From positions 1 to 25,321 of the IMG/VR virus record IMGVR_UViG_3300030098_001381: a stretch of DNA of 25,321 bases; one strand, written 5' to 3'. This DNA comes from a virus. Below are positions 5,738 through 13,628 of the stretch, piece after piece; the first letter of the stretch is position 1, and each line of letters opens with the position of its first letter. The notes below the pieces were generated by a model, which searched no databases, was not told where the DNA came from, and saw nothing but the letters and a program-made list of their open reading frames with translations. Both the position numbers and the translations under genes were made by a program.

Positions 5738-7372
5738 GTGTCAACAAAAGATGACATTTTAGAGCCGTTTGATTTTAAAAAATCACCAAGTATGAGCAGC
5801 CAGCTATTTAAGGCTGCTCCTGGTGTATTTGGTGGAAAGGACGGTGTTAATCCGTTACAGACAATCAATAGGGTTTTGGTTGGCGGCCCCCTTGATGTCA
5901 TCGATGCGGTTGGCAGAGCGGGAGAAACTGGTCTTCGTGCAGTTGCAGAGGGTGTGGAGGCTGCGACAGGCTTAACGGGCATTAAAAGAGATATCTATGG
6001 GTTGGGTCAGGTGGCTGGATTAGTGGCAGGGGCAAGCCCCTCAGCGCTGCCTAGTCTAAAATCACCTTCTACTTCGACACGCTCTGGTGCAGAGAAAGCG
6101 TTTAAAAGTCCGCCGAAGCAAAAAGAAAAAGCTTTTGAAAGCCCTTCTGATTTTTTTGAGATTATGGGAGATGATGGTGCAGGTGTAGAGTTCCCTCAAA
6201 TTGGAAAAGCATTGGATGATTATGTTTATGAAATGAACAGAGAGGGAATATTGAGAGCATTAAAGTCTGATGATTACCCTGAGTATCAAAAGGTATTAAG
6301 AACAAATTTAGATAGATTGTCTACTGAAAATAAGATTCCTGTATCTCGCATTGAAAATTACCTTGACCCTATGGCTGGCATAGAAGGACGCAGAACAAAA
6401 AGATTTTTTGACGTTGATAAAGATGATGTTCTTTTTGTTGGCAGTGATGCAGAACGCGAGTTAATTGTAAAAGGCCCAGATGGAAGCCCAATGTCAGTTA
6501 GATTTGAGTCTCCAGATCTTCCTGCAAGCCGTCCGCACGATGATCTAAACACATCAGAACTTCTAACTTCGTACATCATATCTCCAACCAGAAACCCAGA
6601 AAGTAAATCAGGAGTTACAAGACAAGAGCTTGTTAATCGACTTTCATCTGATGCAAATGCTCAAACAAAAACTCAAAAAGCTTTAGATGAGCTTGGATAT
6701 AAGGATACTGTTCCAGTATTTCGCACAGTAATATTAAAAGATGGCAAAGCTATGGACCCAGAAACGATTACGTCCGTATCTTTAAGGCCAAAAGCTTTTG
6801 CTGATACAAATAGCTTTTTAACTCAAGGGAAAATAGGTTTTGGTGATAATGTAATCGCTGTAAGGTATGATGTTCCAAGAGATAAATTTATTGGATATTT
6901 CCCAGCTCTTGCTGACGATATTAAGTCAAGCGTTAATAAAAAAATAAAAGAAAAGGGAATTGGTCAAACTGAAATAGAGGGTTTTAAAACTGTTACCAAT
7001 CCGTCTGAACATGCAAAGAATTTAATTGAAATGCAGGATGAGGCTATTGTTGACGTTTCTGGCTTAACCGCTAAACCATTAAAAGTGTTTGACAAAGATG
7101 AAATACAAAGCATGATTTCTATGAACTCATTTTTACCAAGAAAAATTGCATCACAAGAGTTAAAGTCAGGACCAGAGGTAAGGGCGGCGTTAGGAGAAAG
7201 CTATACGGCTGTAAATCCTTTTAAATTTAAAGGTACAAAAGAAGAATTTGAACAATTAAATCAAGAGGCCGCGCAAAAAATGTTTGAAAATTATGAGCGT
7301 TTTTTTAGAGGTGATTACAAACAAGGTGGTATTGTGTATAATCCTTTTAACGCAGGCATAGGAGCTTTGTAA
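5738..7372 (+). CDS. Phage protein with ADP-ribosyltransferase-like C-terminal domain (putative)
   Basis: The start is GTG 5738 after a G-rich ribosome-binding site (AAAAGGGGGG, 5724-5733). The N-terminal ~110 residues are Gly/Ala-rich (about 45-105, with a weakly hydrophobic stretch), then a basic linker and a globular region (about 135-260). Residues about 320-450 read like an R-S-E ADP-ribosyltransferase: VPVFRTV gives R329, ITSVSLRP gives S346/S348 and QDEAIVDVSG gives E435. These motifs are in the right order and spacing, with strand-like sequence between them. Such domains occur in phage structural or injected proteins that modify host targets. The extreme C-terminus has YKQGGIV (527-533). 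Next to the portal, a virion-carried effector is possible. Domain call is from motif reading only. Confidence 0.6.
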   Translation: MSTKDDILEPFDFKKSPSMSSQLFKAAPGVFGGKDGVNPLQTINRVLVGGPLDVIDAVGRAGETGLRAVAEGVEAATGLTGIKRDIYGLGQVAGLVAGASPSALPSLKSPSTSTRSGAEKAFKSPPKQKEKAFESPSDFFEIMGDDGAGVEFPQIGKALDDYVYEMNREGILRALKSDDYPEYQKVLRTNLDRLSTENKIPVSRIENYLDPMAGIEGRRTKRFFDVDKDDVLFVGSDAERELIVKGPDGSPMSVRFESPDLPASRPHDDLNTSELLTSYIISPTRNPESKSGVTRQELVNRLSSDANAQTKTQKALDELGYKDTVPVFRTVILKDGKAMDPETITSVSLRPKAFADTNSFLTQGKIGFGDNVIAVRYDVPRDKFIGYFPALADDIKSSVNKKIKEKGIGQTEIEGFKTVTNPSEHAKNLIEMQDEAIVDVSGLTAKPLKVFDKDEIQSMISMNSFLPRKIASQELKSGPEVRAALGESYTAVNPFKFKGTKEEFEQLNQEAAQKMFENYERFFRGDYKQGGIVYNPFNAGIGAL

Positions 7373-9819
7373 TGGCTATAGAAAAAGGCACAGGTGCTGG
7401 CGGTGATAATGTCATCCCTATGAATGCACAGGAACAGATAGATATTCTTGAAATGCCTGTTGAGCCTGGTCAAGTAACAATGGATGATGGCTCTGTTATT
7501 GTTGGCGACATCACTGAAGAAATGATGGCAGCAGAAGTGCCAGTAGAAATACCCTTTAACTCTAACCTCGTTGATTTTATGGATGAGGCAGAAACCACAG
7601 CTATCGCCTCTGACTTGGTTGGTGAGATTGAGGATGACTTGTCATCTCGTGAGGATTGGGAAGAAGTTTACAAAAGAGGCATTGATCTTCTTGGTATGAA
7701 TTATGAAGACAGATCGCAGCCATTTGAAGGCGCATCTGGTGTAGTTCATCCTCTTTTAGCCGAATCAGTTACACAGTTTCAGGCGCAGGCTTATCGTGAA
7801 TTATTGCCTTCTGGCGGACCTGTTCGCACACAGATAATTGGTGATCAGAACAAAGAAGTCTTAGCGCAAGCTGAACGTGTTAAAAACTATATGAATTATC
7901 AAATTACTTATGAAATGGAGGAGTATGATCCTGAACTGGACCAAATGCTTTTCTACCTTCCTATTATAGGCTCTACTTTTAAAAAGATTTACTTTGATCC
8001 TCTCTTGCAAAGAGCCGTATCTAAATTTGTTCATGCTGAAGACCTGATTGTTCCTTACAGCGCAACTGATTTAGCATCAGCAACACGCATTACGCATGTT
8101 GTTAAGATGGATAAAAACGAGATAAGAAAGCTACAGCTTACAGGCTTTTACGCTGATATAGACCTGCCTGGGGATGGTTATGGAGATGAAGATTACTCTG
8201 ATGTGAAAGAAACCATAGATGAAATACAGGGCATTTCTCCATCAGGATCCAGCGAAGAGGTAACATTGTATGAGGTTCATACAAATTTAGATTTGTCTGG
8301 TTTTAAAGATGTAGATGCAAATGGTGAAGAGACTGAGTTAAAGCTTCCATACATCGTTACAATTGTAGAAAAAAGTGGCAAAGTTCTGGCGATTCGCCGT
8401 AATTACGATGAAACAGATCCTTTGCGCCGTTCTAAGCCTTACTTTGTGCATTACAAGTTTTTGCCTGGTTTAGGTTTTTACGGTTTTGGCCTTACACATA
8501 TGATTGGCGGACTGTCTCAAGCAGCAACTAGCCTGTTAAGACAGCTAATTGATGCTGGCACCCTGTCCAACCTCCCAGCGGGGTTCAAGGCTCGTGGCGC
8601 TCGTATCCGTGACGAGGACGAACCACTAAACCCTGGTGAGTTTCGTGACATTGACGTTGCGGGTATGGACATCCGCCAATCGCTTATGACGCTGCCATTT
8701 AAAGAACCCTCTCAGACGCTATATTCGCTCTTAGGCACGCTTGTTGATTCTGGTCGTAGATTTGCATCTTTAGCTGATATGAAAGTCGCAGAGATGGGTG
8801 GAGAGACACCTGTAGGTACAACTATGGCGATTATGGAACGCGGCACAAAAGTTATGTCTGCAATTCACAAGCGCTTGCATTATTCACAAAAAGTTGAATT
8901 TAAGCTTTTAGCTAACGTGTTTGCTAGATTTATGGCTCCCATGTACCCATACGCGATACCAGGCGCACCGCCAGAGATTAAGGTTGCAGATTTTGATGAT
9001 CGTATAGATGTTTTGCCTGTATCAGATCCTAACATTTTTTCTATGTCACAGCGGATTGCCTTAGCCCAAACAGAACTACAATTGGTTCAGTCAAACCCAG
9101 AGATACATGGAAACGAACAAGGTTTGTACCAAGCTTATCGCAAAATGTATGAAGCACTAGGAGTTACAAATGTCGATGCGATCTTACCTCCACCTCCTGC
9201 TCCTCAACCTACGAATCCAGCTAAGGAAAACCAAGAGGCAATGCGCGGAAAAGCTCTACAAGCTTTTCCAGAACAAAATCATCAAGCTCATATTGAATCC
9301 CATTTGGCGATTATTGCAACGCCTGTGGCGCAAGCTAACGCAGCGATAGTTATGACCTTGCAGGGCCATGTTCAGGAACATCTTGGATTTATGGCTGAGG
9401 CTATGGCGCAAGAAGAGATTATAAATCAATTGTCTCCTGAAGAGCAAATGCAACTTCAATCTTCACAAGAGGGGATTATGGCATTCCAGACAGAAGTTGC
9501 TTCTCGTGCGGCAGAGTTGATTGGTGAGCTTACAGAGCAATATGCACAGGCTGTCACGCCTCCGCCACAAACAGATCCCCTTGTTGCTATACGTCAACAG
9601 GAGCTAGCATTGCGTGAAGCTGACATTCAGCGCAGATCTGAAGAGGCGAAAGACAGAGCGCAGCTTGACCGTGAAAAAGAATTGAATGATCAAGTAGAGG
9701 CTCAAACACGTTTAGGCATTCAACAAGAGGCTCTTAATCAAAAAACAAGAGTTGCAGAAGAGCGTATTCAAACTCAAAGAGATATTGCCGCTCTTAATAA
9801 CATGACGAAAGGTCGATAA
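7372..9819 (+). CDS. Portal protein
   Basis: This 815-aa protein is the dodecameric portal through which terminase pumps DNA. The acidic N-terminus (1-90) precedes the family block with LSSREDWEEVYKRGIDLLG and ASGVVHPLLAESVTQFQAQA (about 90-145). The wing/stem core follows, including LFYLPIIGSTFKKIYFDP and the conserved FKEPSQTLYSLLG region (about 440-455). The end is a Pro-rich linker (about 605-618) and a long Gln/Glu/Arg-rich helical region (about 690-815, with heptad-like QQELALREADIQRRSEEA), comparable to the helical barrel of P22-type portals and explaining its size. The start shares a base with the previous stop (TAATG). It partners with TerL (3081-4565), scaffold and adaptors. Confidence 0.93.
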   Translation: MAIEKGTGAGGDNVIPMNAQEQIDILEMPVEPGQVTMDDGSVIVGDITEEMMAAEVPVEIPFNSNLVDFMDEAETTAIASDLVGEIEDDLSSREDWEEVYKRGIDLLGMNYEDRSQPFEGASGVVHPLLAESVTQFQAQAYRELLPSGGPVRTQIIGDQNKEVLAQAERVKNYMNYQITYEMEEYDPELDQMLFYLPIIGSTFKKIYFDPLLQRAVSKFVHAEDLIVPYSATDLASATRITHVVKMDKNEIRKLQLTGFYADIDLPGDGYGDEDYSDVKETIDEIQGISPSGSSEEVTLYEVHTNLDLSGFKDVDANGEETELKLPYIVTIVEKSGKVLAIRRNYDETDPLRRSKPYFVHYKFLPGLGFYGFGLTHMIGGLSQAATSLLRQLIDAGTLSNLPAGFKARGARIRDEDEPLNPGEFRDIDVAGMDIRQSLMTLPFKEPSQTLYSLLGTLVDSGRRFASLADMKVAEMGGETPVGTTMAIMERGTKVMSAIHKRLHYSQKVEFKLLANVFARFMAPMYPYAIPGAPPEIKVADFDDRIDVLPVSDPNIFSMSQRIALAQTELQLVQSNPEIHGNEQGLYQAYRKMYEALGVTNVDAILPPPPAPQPTNPAKENQEAMRGKALQAFPEQNHQAHIESHLAIIATPVAQANAAIVMTLQGHVQEHLGFMAEAMAQEEIINQLSPEEQMQLQSSQEGIMAFQTEVASRAAELIGELTEQYAQAVTPPPQTDPLVAIRQQELALREADIQRRSEEAKDRAQLDREKELNDQVEAQTRLGIQQEALNQKTRVAEERIQTQRDIAALNNMTKGR

Positions 9820-9820
9820 A

Positions 9821-10111
9821 ATGACAGCAAGTTCAGTAAGCAGAAAAGTAGCTGAGGCAGAAAAAGCTAAAAAAGTGGAGCGTAGAAATGCCCTTATTGA
9901 AAGGCAAAAGCCAAAAGACGATATCGTCAAACATATCGAAACTGAGATCAGAGGGATACCCGCAGAAACAAGCAGTAGCGATAGCGTTATCGACAGCGGG
10001 GAAATCAAAGCCGTCTCAAAACCAAAAACAAAAGCTAAAAAAACCAGTGGCGCTAAAAAAGGGGGGAGTAGTAAAAAGGTTCTCTCCAATAGCAAGGCCA
10101 CAAAGATTTAA
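9821..10111 (+). CDS. Possible 96-aa Lys/Ser-rich protein overlapping another gene
   Basis: The frame opens at ATG 9821, one base after the portal stop, behind AAAGG (9809-9813), and runs through the whole of the 9888 gene in another frame. The first 22 residues ([20 protein letters not shown]) are not shared with any other gene; the rest is low-complexity Lys/Ser. The 9888 frame looks like a known phage family, so much of this frame may be a shadow. A good start, tight spacing and no other use of 9821-9887 keep it possible. Confidence 0.35.
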   Translation: MTASSVSRKVAEAEKAKKVERRNALIERQKPKDDIVKHIETEIRGIPAETSSSDSVIDSGEIKAVSKPKTKAKKTSGAKKGGSSKKVLSNSKATKI

Positions 10112-10124
10112 AGGTGTTTTTTGA
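9888..10124 (+). CDS. Small phage protein of the [12 protein letters not shown] type (78 aa)
   Basis: ATG 9888 follows GTGGAG (9875-9880) by seven nt. The N-terminal half ([20 protein letters not shown], then [18 protein letters not shown]) matches a small helical protein pattern I recognise from many phages, usually without known function. After a basic linker come LKKGGVV (56-62) and the C-terminus RPQRFKGVF, matching the tail type of the genes at 5215-5612. The codons for the tail also carry AAAGG, the ribosome-binding site for the next gene. It overlaps the next start as TGATG. Role unknown; the shared tail suggests it belongs with the other GG-motif proteins. Confidence 0.82.
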   Translation: MPLLKGKSQKTISSNISKLRSEGYPQKQAVAIALSTAGKSKPSQNQKQKLKKPVALKKGGVVKRFSPIARPQRFKGVF

Positions 10125-10330
10125 TGAGTGCAGAAGACGTAGCAAGAAAGCTATTAGAGCTTAAAATCCTGCCCAGATTTATGATGTTGTGTATGACAGG
10201 TGTATATATACGTTGTATTGAGTGGGCATTATCACAACCAGACTTAACAACTCAGCAGGCTTCACTAATTTCAGTCGTCACGGGTGCAATGACAGGAAGT
10301 CTGGCAGTCTGGTTAAATTCTGAAAAATGA
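10124..10330 (+). CDS. Holin-like small membrane protein (68 aa)
   Basis: ATG 10124 shares a base with the previous stop (TGATG). The protein has two hydrophobic helices: about 15-35 (ILPRFMMLCMTGVYIRCIEW) and 44-64 (QASLISVVTGAMTGSLAVWL), separated by a short polar turn, with charged ends. Size and topology fit class II holins, and the sequence resembles small two-helix proteins of marine phages. It would insert in the inner membrane. It opens a run of membrane proteins up to 12005, including a better-supported holin at 11625, so it may instead be an antiholin or another membrane component. Confidence 0.75.
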   Translation: MSAEDVARKLLELKILPRFMMLCMTGVYIRCIEWALSQPDLTTQQASLISVVTGAMTGSLAVWLNSEK

Positions 10331-10545
10331 AAGAGTTTGTTCTTGTTATCTCTATGTGGGGTTATACAGGTGTAGAATGGGTATACGTTGGAAACCAAAT
10401 AGTTTTGCAGCAATCTTTTACGCAAGAACAATGTTACCATTTGTTACAAAAAGATATGTGGAAAGCAAATTATAACAACGAGTATTTTAAGATGAATATT
10501 CAATGTTTTCCTAAAGATTGTGCTGGGAAAGAAGTGTGTGATTAA
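10327..10545 (+). CDS. Small Cys-containing protein, possibly exported (72 aa)
   Basis: ATG 10327 overlaps the previous stop (ATGA). The N-terminus (MKEFVLVISMWGYTG) is short and hydrophobic, weakly like a signal or membrane anchor. The rest is polar and aromatic with four cysteines (36, 60, 65, 71), the last three close together as if for disulfides or a metal site. Cysteine pairs would suit a periplasmic location. No family recognised. Its place in the membrane-protein run suggests a part in lysis or membrane interaction, which is inference. Confidence 0.75.
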   Translation: MKEFVLVISMWGYTGVEWVYVGNQIVLQQSFTQEQCYHLLQKDMWKANYNNEYFKMNIQCFPKDCAGKEVCD

Positions 10546-10943
10546 TGCCAGCAAAGTTAAATGAGAACACTGAAGTAGCACTGCCGCTACGCAATATCAT
10601 ATCTATGGTTGCAGCAGCATCTCTAGCTACATGGGCGTATTTTGGGATTATAGAACGCCTGAATCAGATTGAAACCAACATTACGATGATGGAGTCTAAT
10701 GTTAATCATAATACAGAGTTTAGAATAAAGTGGCCGAGAGGAGAGATGGGGAGCCTTCCAGCTGATTCAGAACAATACATGCTAATCGAGCATTTGGCTG
10801 GTGAGTTGGAAAAATTGCAAACAGATATAGAATCTGGTAAGGCTCCCTTTGATCAACAACAAAAGTTGACACTGGATTTTTATGAGCGCCGTATTACAAG
10901 TTTAGAAGAAAATTTAGAGAATATGAGAAATGGGGATAATTGA
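10545..10943 (+). CDS. Membrane-anchored coiled-coil protein, spanin-like topology (132 aa)
   Basis: The start shares a base with the previous stop (TAATG). One transmembrane helix (about 15-36, LRNIISMVAAASLATWAYFG) is followed by a helical domain: IERLNQIETNITMMESNV, a conserved-looking centre RIKWPRGEMGSLPADSEQYM (61-80), then LIEHLAGELEKLQTDIE and a final coiled coil (about 105-127). An N-terminal anchor with a long helical domain resembles inner-membrane spanins, though no partner lipoprotein is seen nearby. The sequence looks like a family common in uncultured marine phages. It overlaps the next gene by 14 nt. Confidence 0.78.
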   Translation: MPAKLNENTEVALPLRNIISMVAAASLATWAYFGIIERLNQIETNITMMESNVNHNTEFRIKWPRGEMGSLPADSEQYMLIEHLAGELEKLQTDIESGKAPFDQQQKLTLDFYERRITSLEENLENMRNGDN

Positions 10944-11154
10944 AACCTCAATAATTTTAATATTGTATATGTCAGGGTCTATCGTTGAACATGTAGGCTA
11001 TGATAACATAGCAGTGTGTTTAAGGGCTAAAAGACACATTGAGCGCACTGGCTGGAAAGACAGTGAATATAAACGATATGCTTGTGAGAAAAGAACTGTA
11101 GAACTAAAGGAGGGTGTAGACGGCAAGCCATATGTGCTGAAAATAGTGGAGTAG
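10930..11154 (+). CDS. Small protein with N-terminal hydrophobic segment (74 aa)
   Basis: ATG 10930 lies inside the end of the preceding gene; the ribosome-binding site is weak, so coupling is likely. Residues 3-18 (IIETSIILILYMSGSI) form a signal-like hydrophobic segment. The rest is charged with two cysteines (30, 52), in a layout like 10327-10545. No family recognised. It is probably a small exported or membrane-tethered protein of the same cassette. Confidence 0.72.
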   Translation: MGIIETSIILILYMSGSIVEHVGYDNIAVCLRAKRHIERTGWKDSEYKRYACEKRTVELKEGVDGKPYVLKIVE

Positions 11155-11158
11155 TAAA

Positions 11159-11605
11159 TTGTTAGCCGAACTCGCTGCCGCAAACGCGGCCTTTGCAATT
11201 ATTAAAAGGGCTGTTCAAAATACAGGTGATATAGCTAAAGCTGGCAGAGCGATCTCAGATTTCGTAATAGCTAAAGAAGAGCTTCAACGCAAAGGCAACA
11301 AAAAGAAAAAATCTGGCATCCGCTCCTCTGACTTAGAAGAGTTTATGGCTTTAGAAAGCATCCGACAAAAAGAACAACAATTAAAGCAGATAATGATATA
11401 TACAGGCAGGCCTGGGCTTTGGCAGGATTGGCAAAGGTTTCAAGCAGAAGCTAGAAAAGAAAGAAGAGTAAGAGAGGAACTTGCAAGGCGCAGAAGAGCT
11501 GAGATAATGGATGCCATTGGAATAGGCTCAGTAGTGTTATTAATAGCGGCTATGGTTGCTGGGTTGGTTGCTTGGGTTGCTTGGCTAAAAGGAATGTTTG
11601 ATTAA
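11159..11605 (+). CDS. C-tail-anchored membrane protein (148 aa)
   Basis: The start is TTG 11159, placed seven nt after GTGGAG (11146-11151); the reading begins MLAELAAANAAFAIIKRAV, a helix pattern I associate with marine phage proteins. A Lys-rich stretch follows (45-53), then a Glu/Arg/Gln-rich helix (about 58-118) and one strong transmembrane helix near the end (about 119-143, SVVLLIAAMVAGLVAWVAW). Most of the protein should face the cytoplasm. It overlaps the frame of the holin's upstream region but ends before the holin start. Role unknown; partner of the holin or virion-membrane link are possibilities. Confidence 0.8.
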   Translation: MLAELAAANAAFAIIKRAVQNTGDIAKAGRAISDFVIAKEELQRKGNKKKKSGIRSSDLEEFMALESIRQKEQQLKQIMIYTGRPGLWQDWQRFQAEARKERRVREELARRRRAEIMDAIGIGSVVLLIAAMVAGLVAWVAWLKGMFD

Positions 11606-11624
11606 AGGAAAAAGGGAGGGTGTT

Positions 11625-12005
11625 ATGTTTCAAGCGCTTATTGGGCCTATCGCATCGTTGGCAGGCTCATTTGTTGAGGGGCAAGTTTCCAAGCAAAAGG
11701 CGAAAGCAACTCTTGCACAAACTGAGGCAGAGGCAAAAGCTGAAATAATGAAAACCGCAGCTACCCACGACAGTAAGTGGGAGTTGATTATGGCTGAGTC
11801 TACAAAATCGTCCATTAAGGATGAAATAGTCACGGTGATTATACTCATTCCTTTAATTTTAGTCTTCATTCCTGGGATGGAACAAATTGTTAAAAACGGT
11901 TTTGACCGTTTGAATGAGCTTCCTGAGTGGTACACATACCTAGTTTTCCTTACAATATCTGCGGCACTAGGAATCAAAGGTGTGGATAAATTTAGGAAAA
12001 AGTAA
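11625..12005 (+). CDS. Holin of the GTA/3-TM type (126 aa)
   Basis: ATG 11625 follows a strong ribosome-binding site (AAGGGAGGG, 11612-11620); a longer frame from 11598 lacks one. The N-terminus (FQALIGPIASLAGSFVEGQV) is a hydrophobic, Gly-containing segment. A charged Ala/Lys/Glu helix follows (22-66), then a transmembrane helix (about 68-84), the motif FDRLNELPEWYTYLV (93-107) and a last helix (to 119) ending in basic residues. This order matches the family 'Holin of 3TMs, for gene-transfer release' (PF11351). It should form inner-membrane lesions that release the lysin or trigger lysis. No endolysin is in the window. The end shares a base with the next start (TAATG). Confidence 0.85.
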   Translation: MFQALIGPIASLAGSFVEGQVSKQKAKATLAQTEAEAKAEIMKTAATHDSKWELIMAESTKSSIKDEIVTVIILIPLILVFIPGMEQIVKNGFDRLNELPEWYTYLVFLTISAALGIKGVDKFRKK

Positions 12006-12199
12006 TGGACGTTATTGCCTTAACAGAGCATTTGTTAAAGAACATACGTCAGCAAAAAGAGGACTACACGACAATGCTGGCGAATGGTGCGGTAGAAGAT
12101 ATGGAAAACTACCGATTTGTGGTGGGTCAAATACGCGGACTGACTTACTGTGAAGAAGAAATAAGAGCCGCGATGAAAGGTGTCATTGAAGATGGCTAA
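12005..12199 (+). CDS. Small helical protein of unknown function (64 aa)
   Basis: ATG 12005 is joined to the holin stop (TAATG). The 64 residues are acidic and helical, with EHLLKNIRQQKEDYTTML and YRFVVGQIRGLTYCEEEI, a pattern seen in short phage proteins that sit before capsid genes. No membrane segment. The stop lies 8 nt inside the co-chaperonin gene. Function unknown. Confidence 0.78.
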   Translation: MDVIALTEHLLKNIRQQKEDYTTMLANGAVEDMENYRFVVGQIRGLTYCEEEIRAAMKGVIEDG

Positions 12200-12677
12200 A
12201 AAACTATTCGTGCCTGAAAGGGTTGCGGCAAATATGAAGTCTGACACGCCACAGACTAAAATCCCAAAGGCGATTGAAAAGGCTTTACCAGAGCAAGAAG
12301 AAAACAAAAACACAGAAAATCCAGAAAATATGGATGTTTCTGCCCTTGATAGATTGCCAAACCCTGTAGGTTATAGGCTTTTGGTAATCCCATATTACCC
12401 CCCAGCCAAGACAAAAGGCGGTATTTATGTGCCAGATGCTACTCGTGACAGAGAAGCATTTGCAACAGTTGCAGCGTATGTTGTTAAGGTTGGCCCTGAC
12501 GCATATAAAGACCAAGACAAGTTCCCCTCTGGCGCTTGGGCGCATGAGAAATCTTGGGTTCTTATGGGAAGATATGCTGGAAATAGGTTCAAAGTGGAGG
12601 GTCTTGAGGTTCGTCTCATAAATGACGATAATATTATCGCCACTATACTTGACCCAGCAGATATCTCATATGTATAA
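12192..12677 (+). CDS. GroES-like co-chaperonin
   Basis: ATG 12192 is preferred over an upstream GTG at 12180. After a polar extension (1-53) the GroES fold covers about 54-158: PVGYRLLVIPYYPPAKTKGG is the first strand plus mobile loop, and GGIYVP (76-81) holds the hydrophobic tripeptide IYV that contacts GroEL. Then come EAFATVAAYVVKVGPDAYKD and the C-terminal strands with INDDNIIATI. At 161 aa it is longer than bacterial GroES (about 97 aa), as with T4 gp31, which widens the folding chamber for the T4 capsid protein. Position just before scaffold and capsid genes supports a role in folding the major capsid protein with host GroEL. Confidence 0.9.
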   Translation: MAKKLFVPERVAANMKSDTPQTKIPKAIEKALPEQEENKNTENPENMDVSALDRLPNPVGYRLLVIPYYPPAKTKGGIYVPDATRDREAFATVAAYVVKVGPDAYKDQDKFPSGAWAHEKSWVLMGRYAGNRFKVEGLEVRLINDDNIIATILDPADISYV

Positions 12678-12695
12678 AAAAGGTGGAGGGACATT

Positions 12696-13628
12696 ATGGA
12701 AGATGTAATGAATCAAGAAGCGCAAACACCGTCAGAAGAAAACATCACTGTTGATGTTGAGGATTCTGATCAAAAAGCAGAAGTCAAAGAAGAAAAATCC
12801 GAACAAATGTTCGACTCTTCTGATGAGCAAGAAGATGATGGCGCTTCTGGTGAAGAGCTTGAAAATTATAGTGGCAACGTACAAAAGCGCATAAATCAAT
12901 TAACAGCTAAACGCAAACAAGCGCTAGAAGAAGCTGAGGCGGCTTATCAATACGCTCAACAAGTTCAGCAGCAAAATGAGCAAATGAAGGCTCGTTTACA
13001 AGAGCTTGATCAAGGTTATACAAATGAATATGGCGCTCGTGTTGATTCTCAGCATGAACAAGCAAAGAAGCTTTTAAAAGAAGCTCGTGAGCTTGGGGAT
13101 TTTGAAAAAGAGGTAGAGGCACAAGACTTAATTGCTCGTTTAGCTGTAGAAAAAGAGCGTGTTCGTGTTCAAAAGGCTCGTCAGGAACAAGCGCAGCAAC
13201 AACCTCAAGAAGAACAACAGGCTCAAGCGCCGCAACAACAAAGGCCACAAAAAACTGAAGATTTAGACCCAAAGTTACAAACTTGGATGAGCAAGAACGA
13301 ATCTTGGTTTGGTAAAGATATGGTTATGACTAGAGGCGCTCAAGCTATTCATGAAATGCTAGTAGGCATGGAAGGCTTTGATCCTACCAGTGATGAGTAT
13401 TATTCGGAAATAGATAAGAGGATGCGTGTAGAGTTTCCTCATAAGTTTCAGTCGCAGCGGCAAAACGCCCAAGCAGTTGCGCCTGCGTCCTCTGGACGGT
13501 CTGTGAAATCAGGGCGGAAAAAGACGGTGGAATTAACACCAGGTCAAGTGGCTTTCGCTAATAAGATGAAGATTCCTCTTGAGCGGTACGCAAAAGAAGT
13601 CGCTAAATTAAACTCAAGGAGTGCATAA
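12696..13628 (+). CDS. Capsid scaffolding protein (putative)
   Basis: ATG 12696 follows GGTGGAGGG (12682-12690); ATG 12708 is an alternative. The 310-aa protein has an acidic N-terminus (15-57), a long helical, coiled-coil region (about 62-165), a Gln/Ala/Pro-rich linker (165-187) and a basic C-terminus (about 265-310) with VELTPGQVAFANKMKIPLER. An extended helical middle and a small basic C-terminal domain are typical of internal scaffolds such as P22 gp8, whose C-terminus binds the coat. Its location before the capsid gene agrees. No protease domain is fused. It should guide procapsid assembly and leave before packaging. Confidence 0.82.
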   Translation: MEDVMNQEAQTPSEENITVDVEDSDQKAEVKEEKSEQMFDSSDEQEDDGASGEELENYSGNVQKRINQLTAKRKQALEEAEAAYQYAQQVQQQNEQMKARLQELDQGYTNEYGARVDSQHEQAKKLLKEARELGDFEKEVEAQDLIARLAVEKERVRVQKARQEQAQQQPQEEQQAQAPQQQRPQKTEDLDPKLQTWMSKNESWFGKDMVMTRGAQAIHEMLVGMEGFDPTSDEYYSEIDKRMRVEFPHKFQSQRQNAQAVAPASSGRSVKSGRKKTVELTPGQVAFANKMKIPLERYAKEVAKLNSRSA

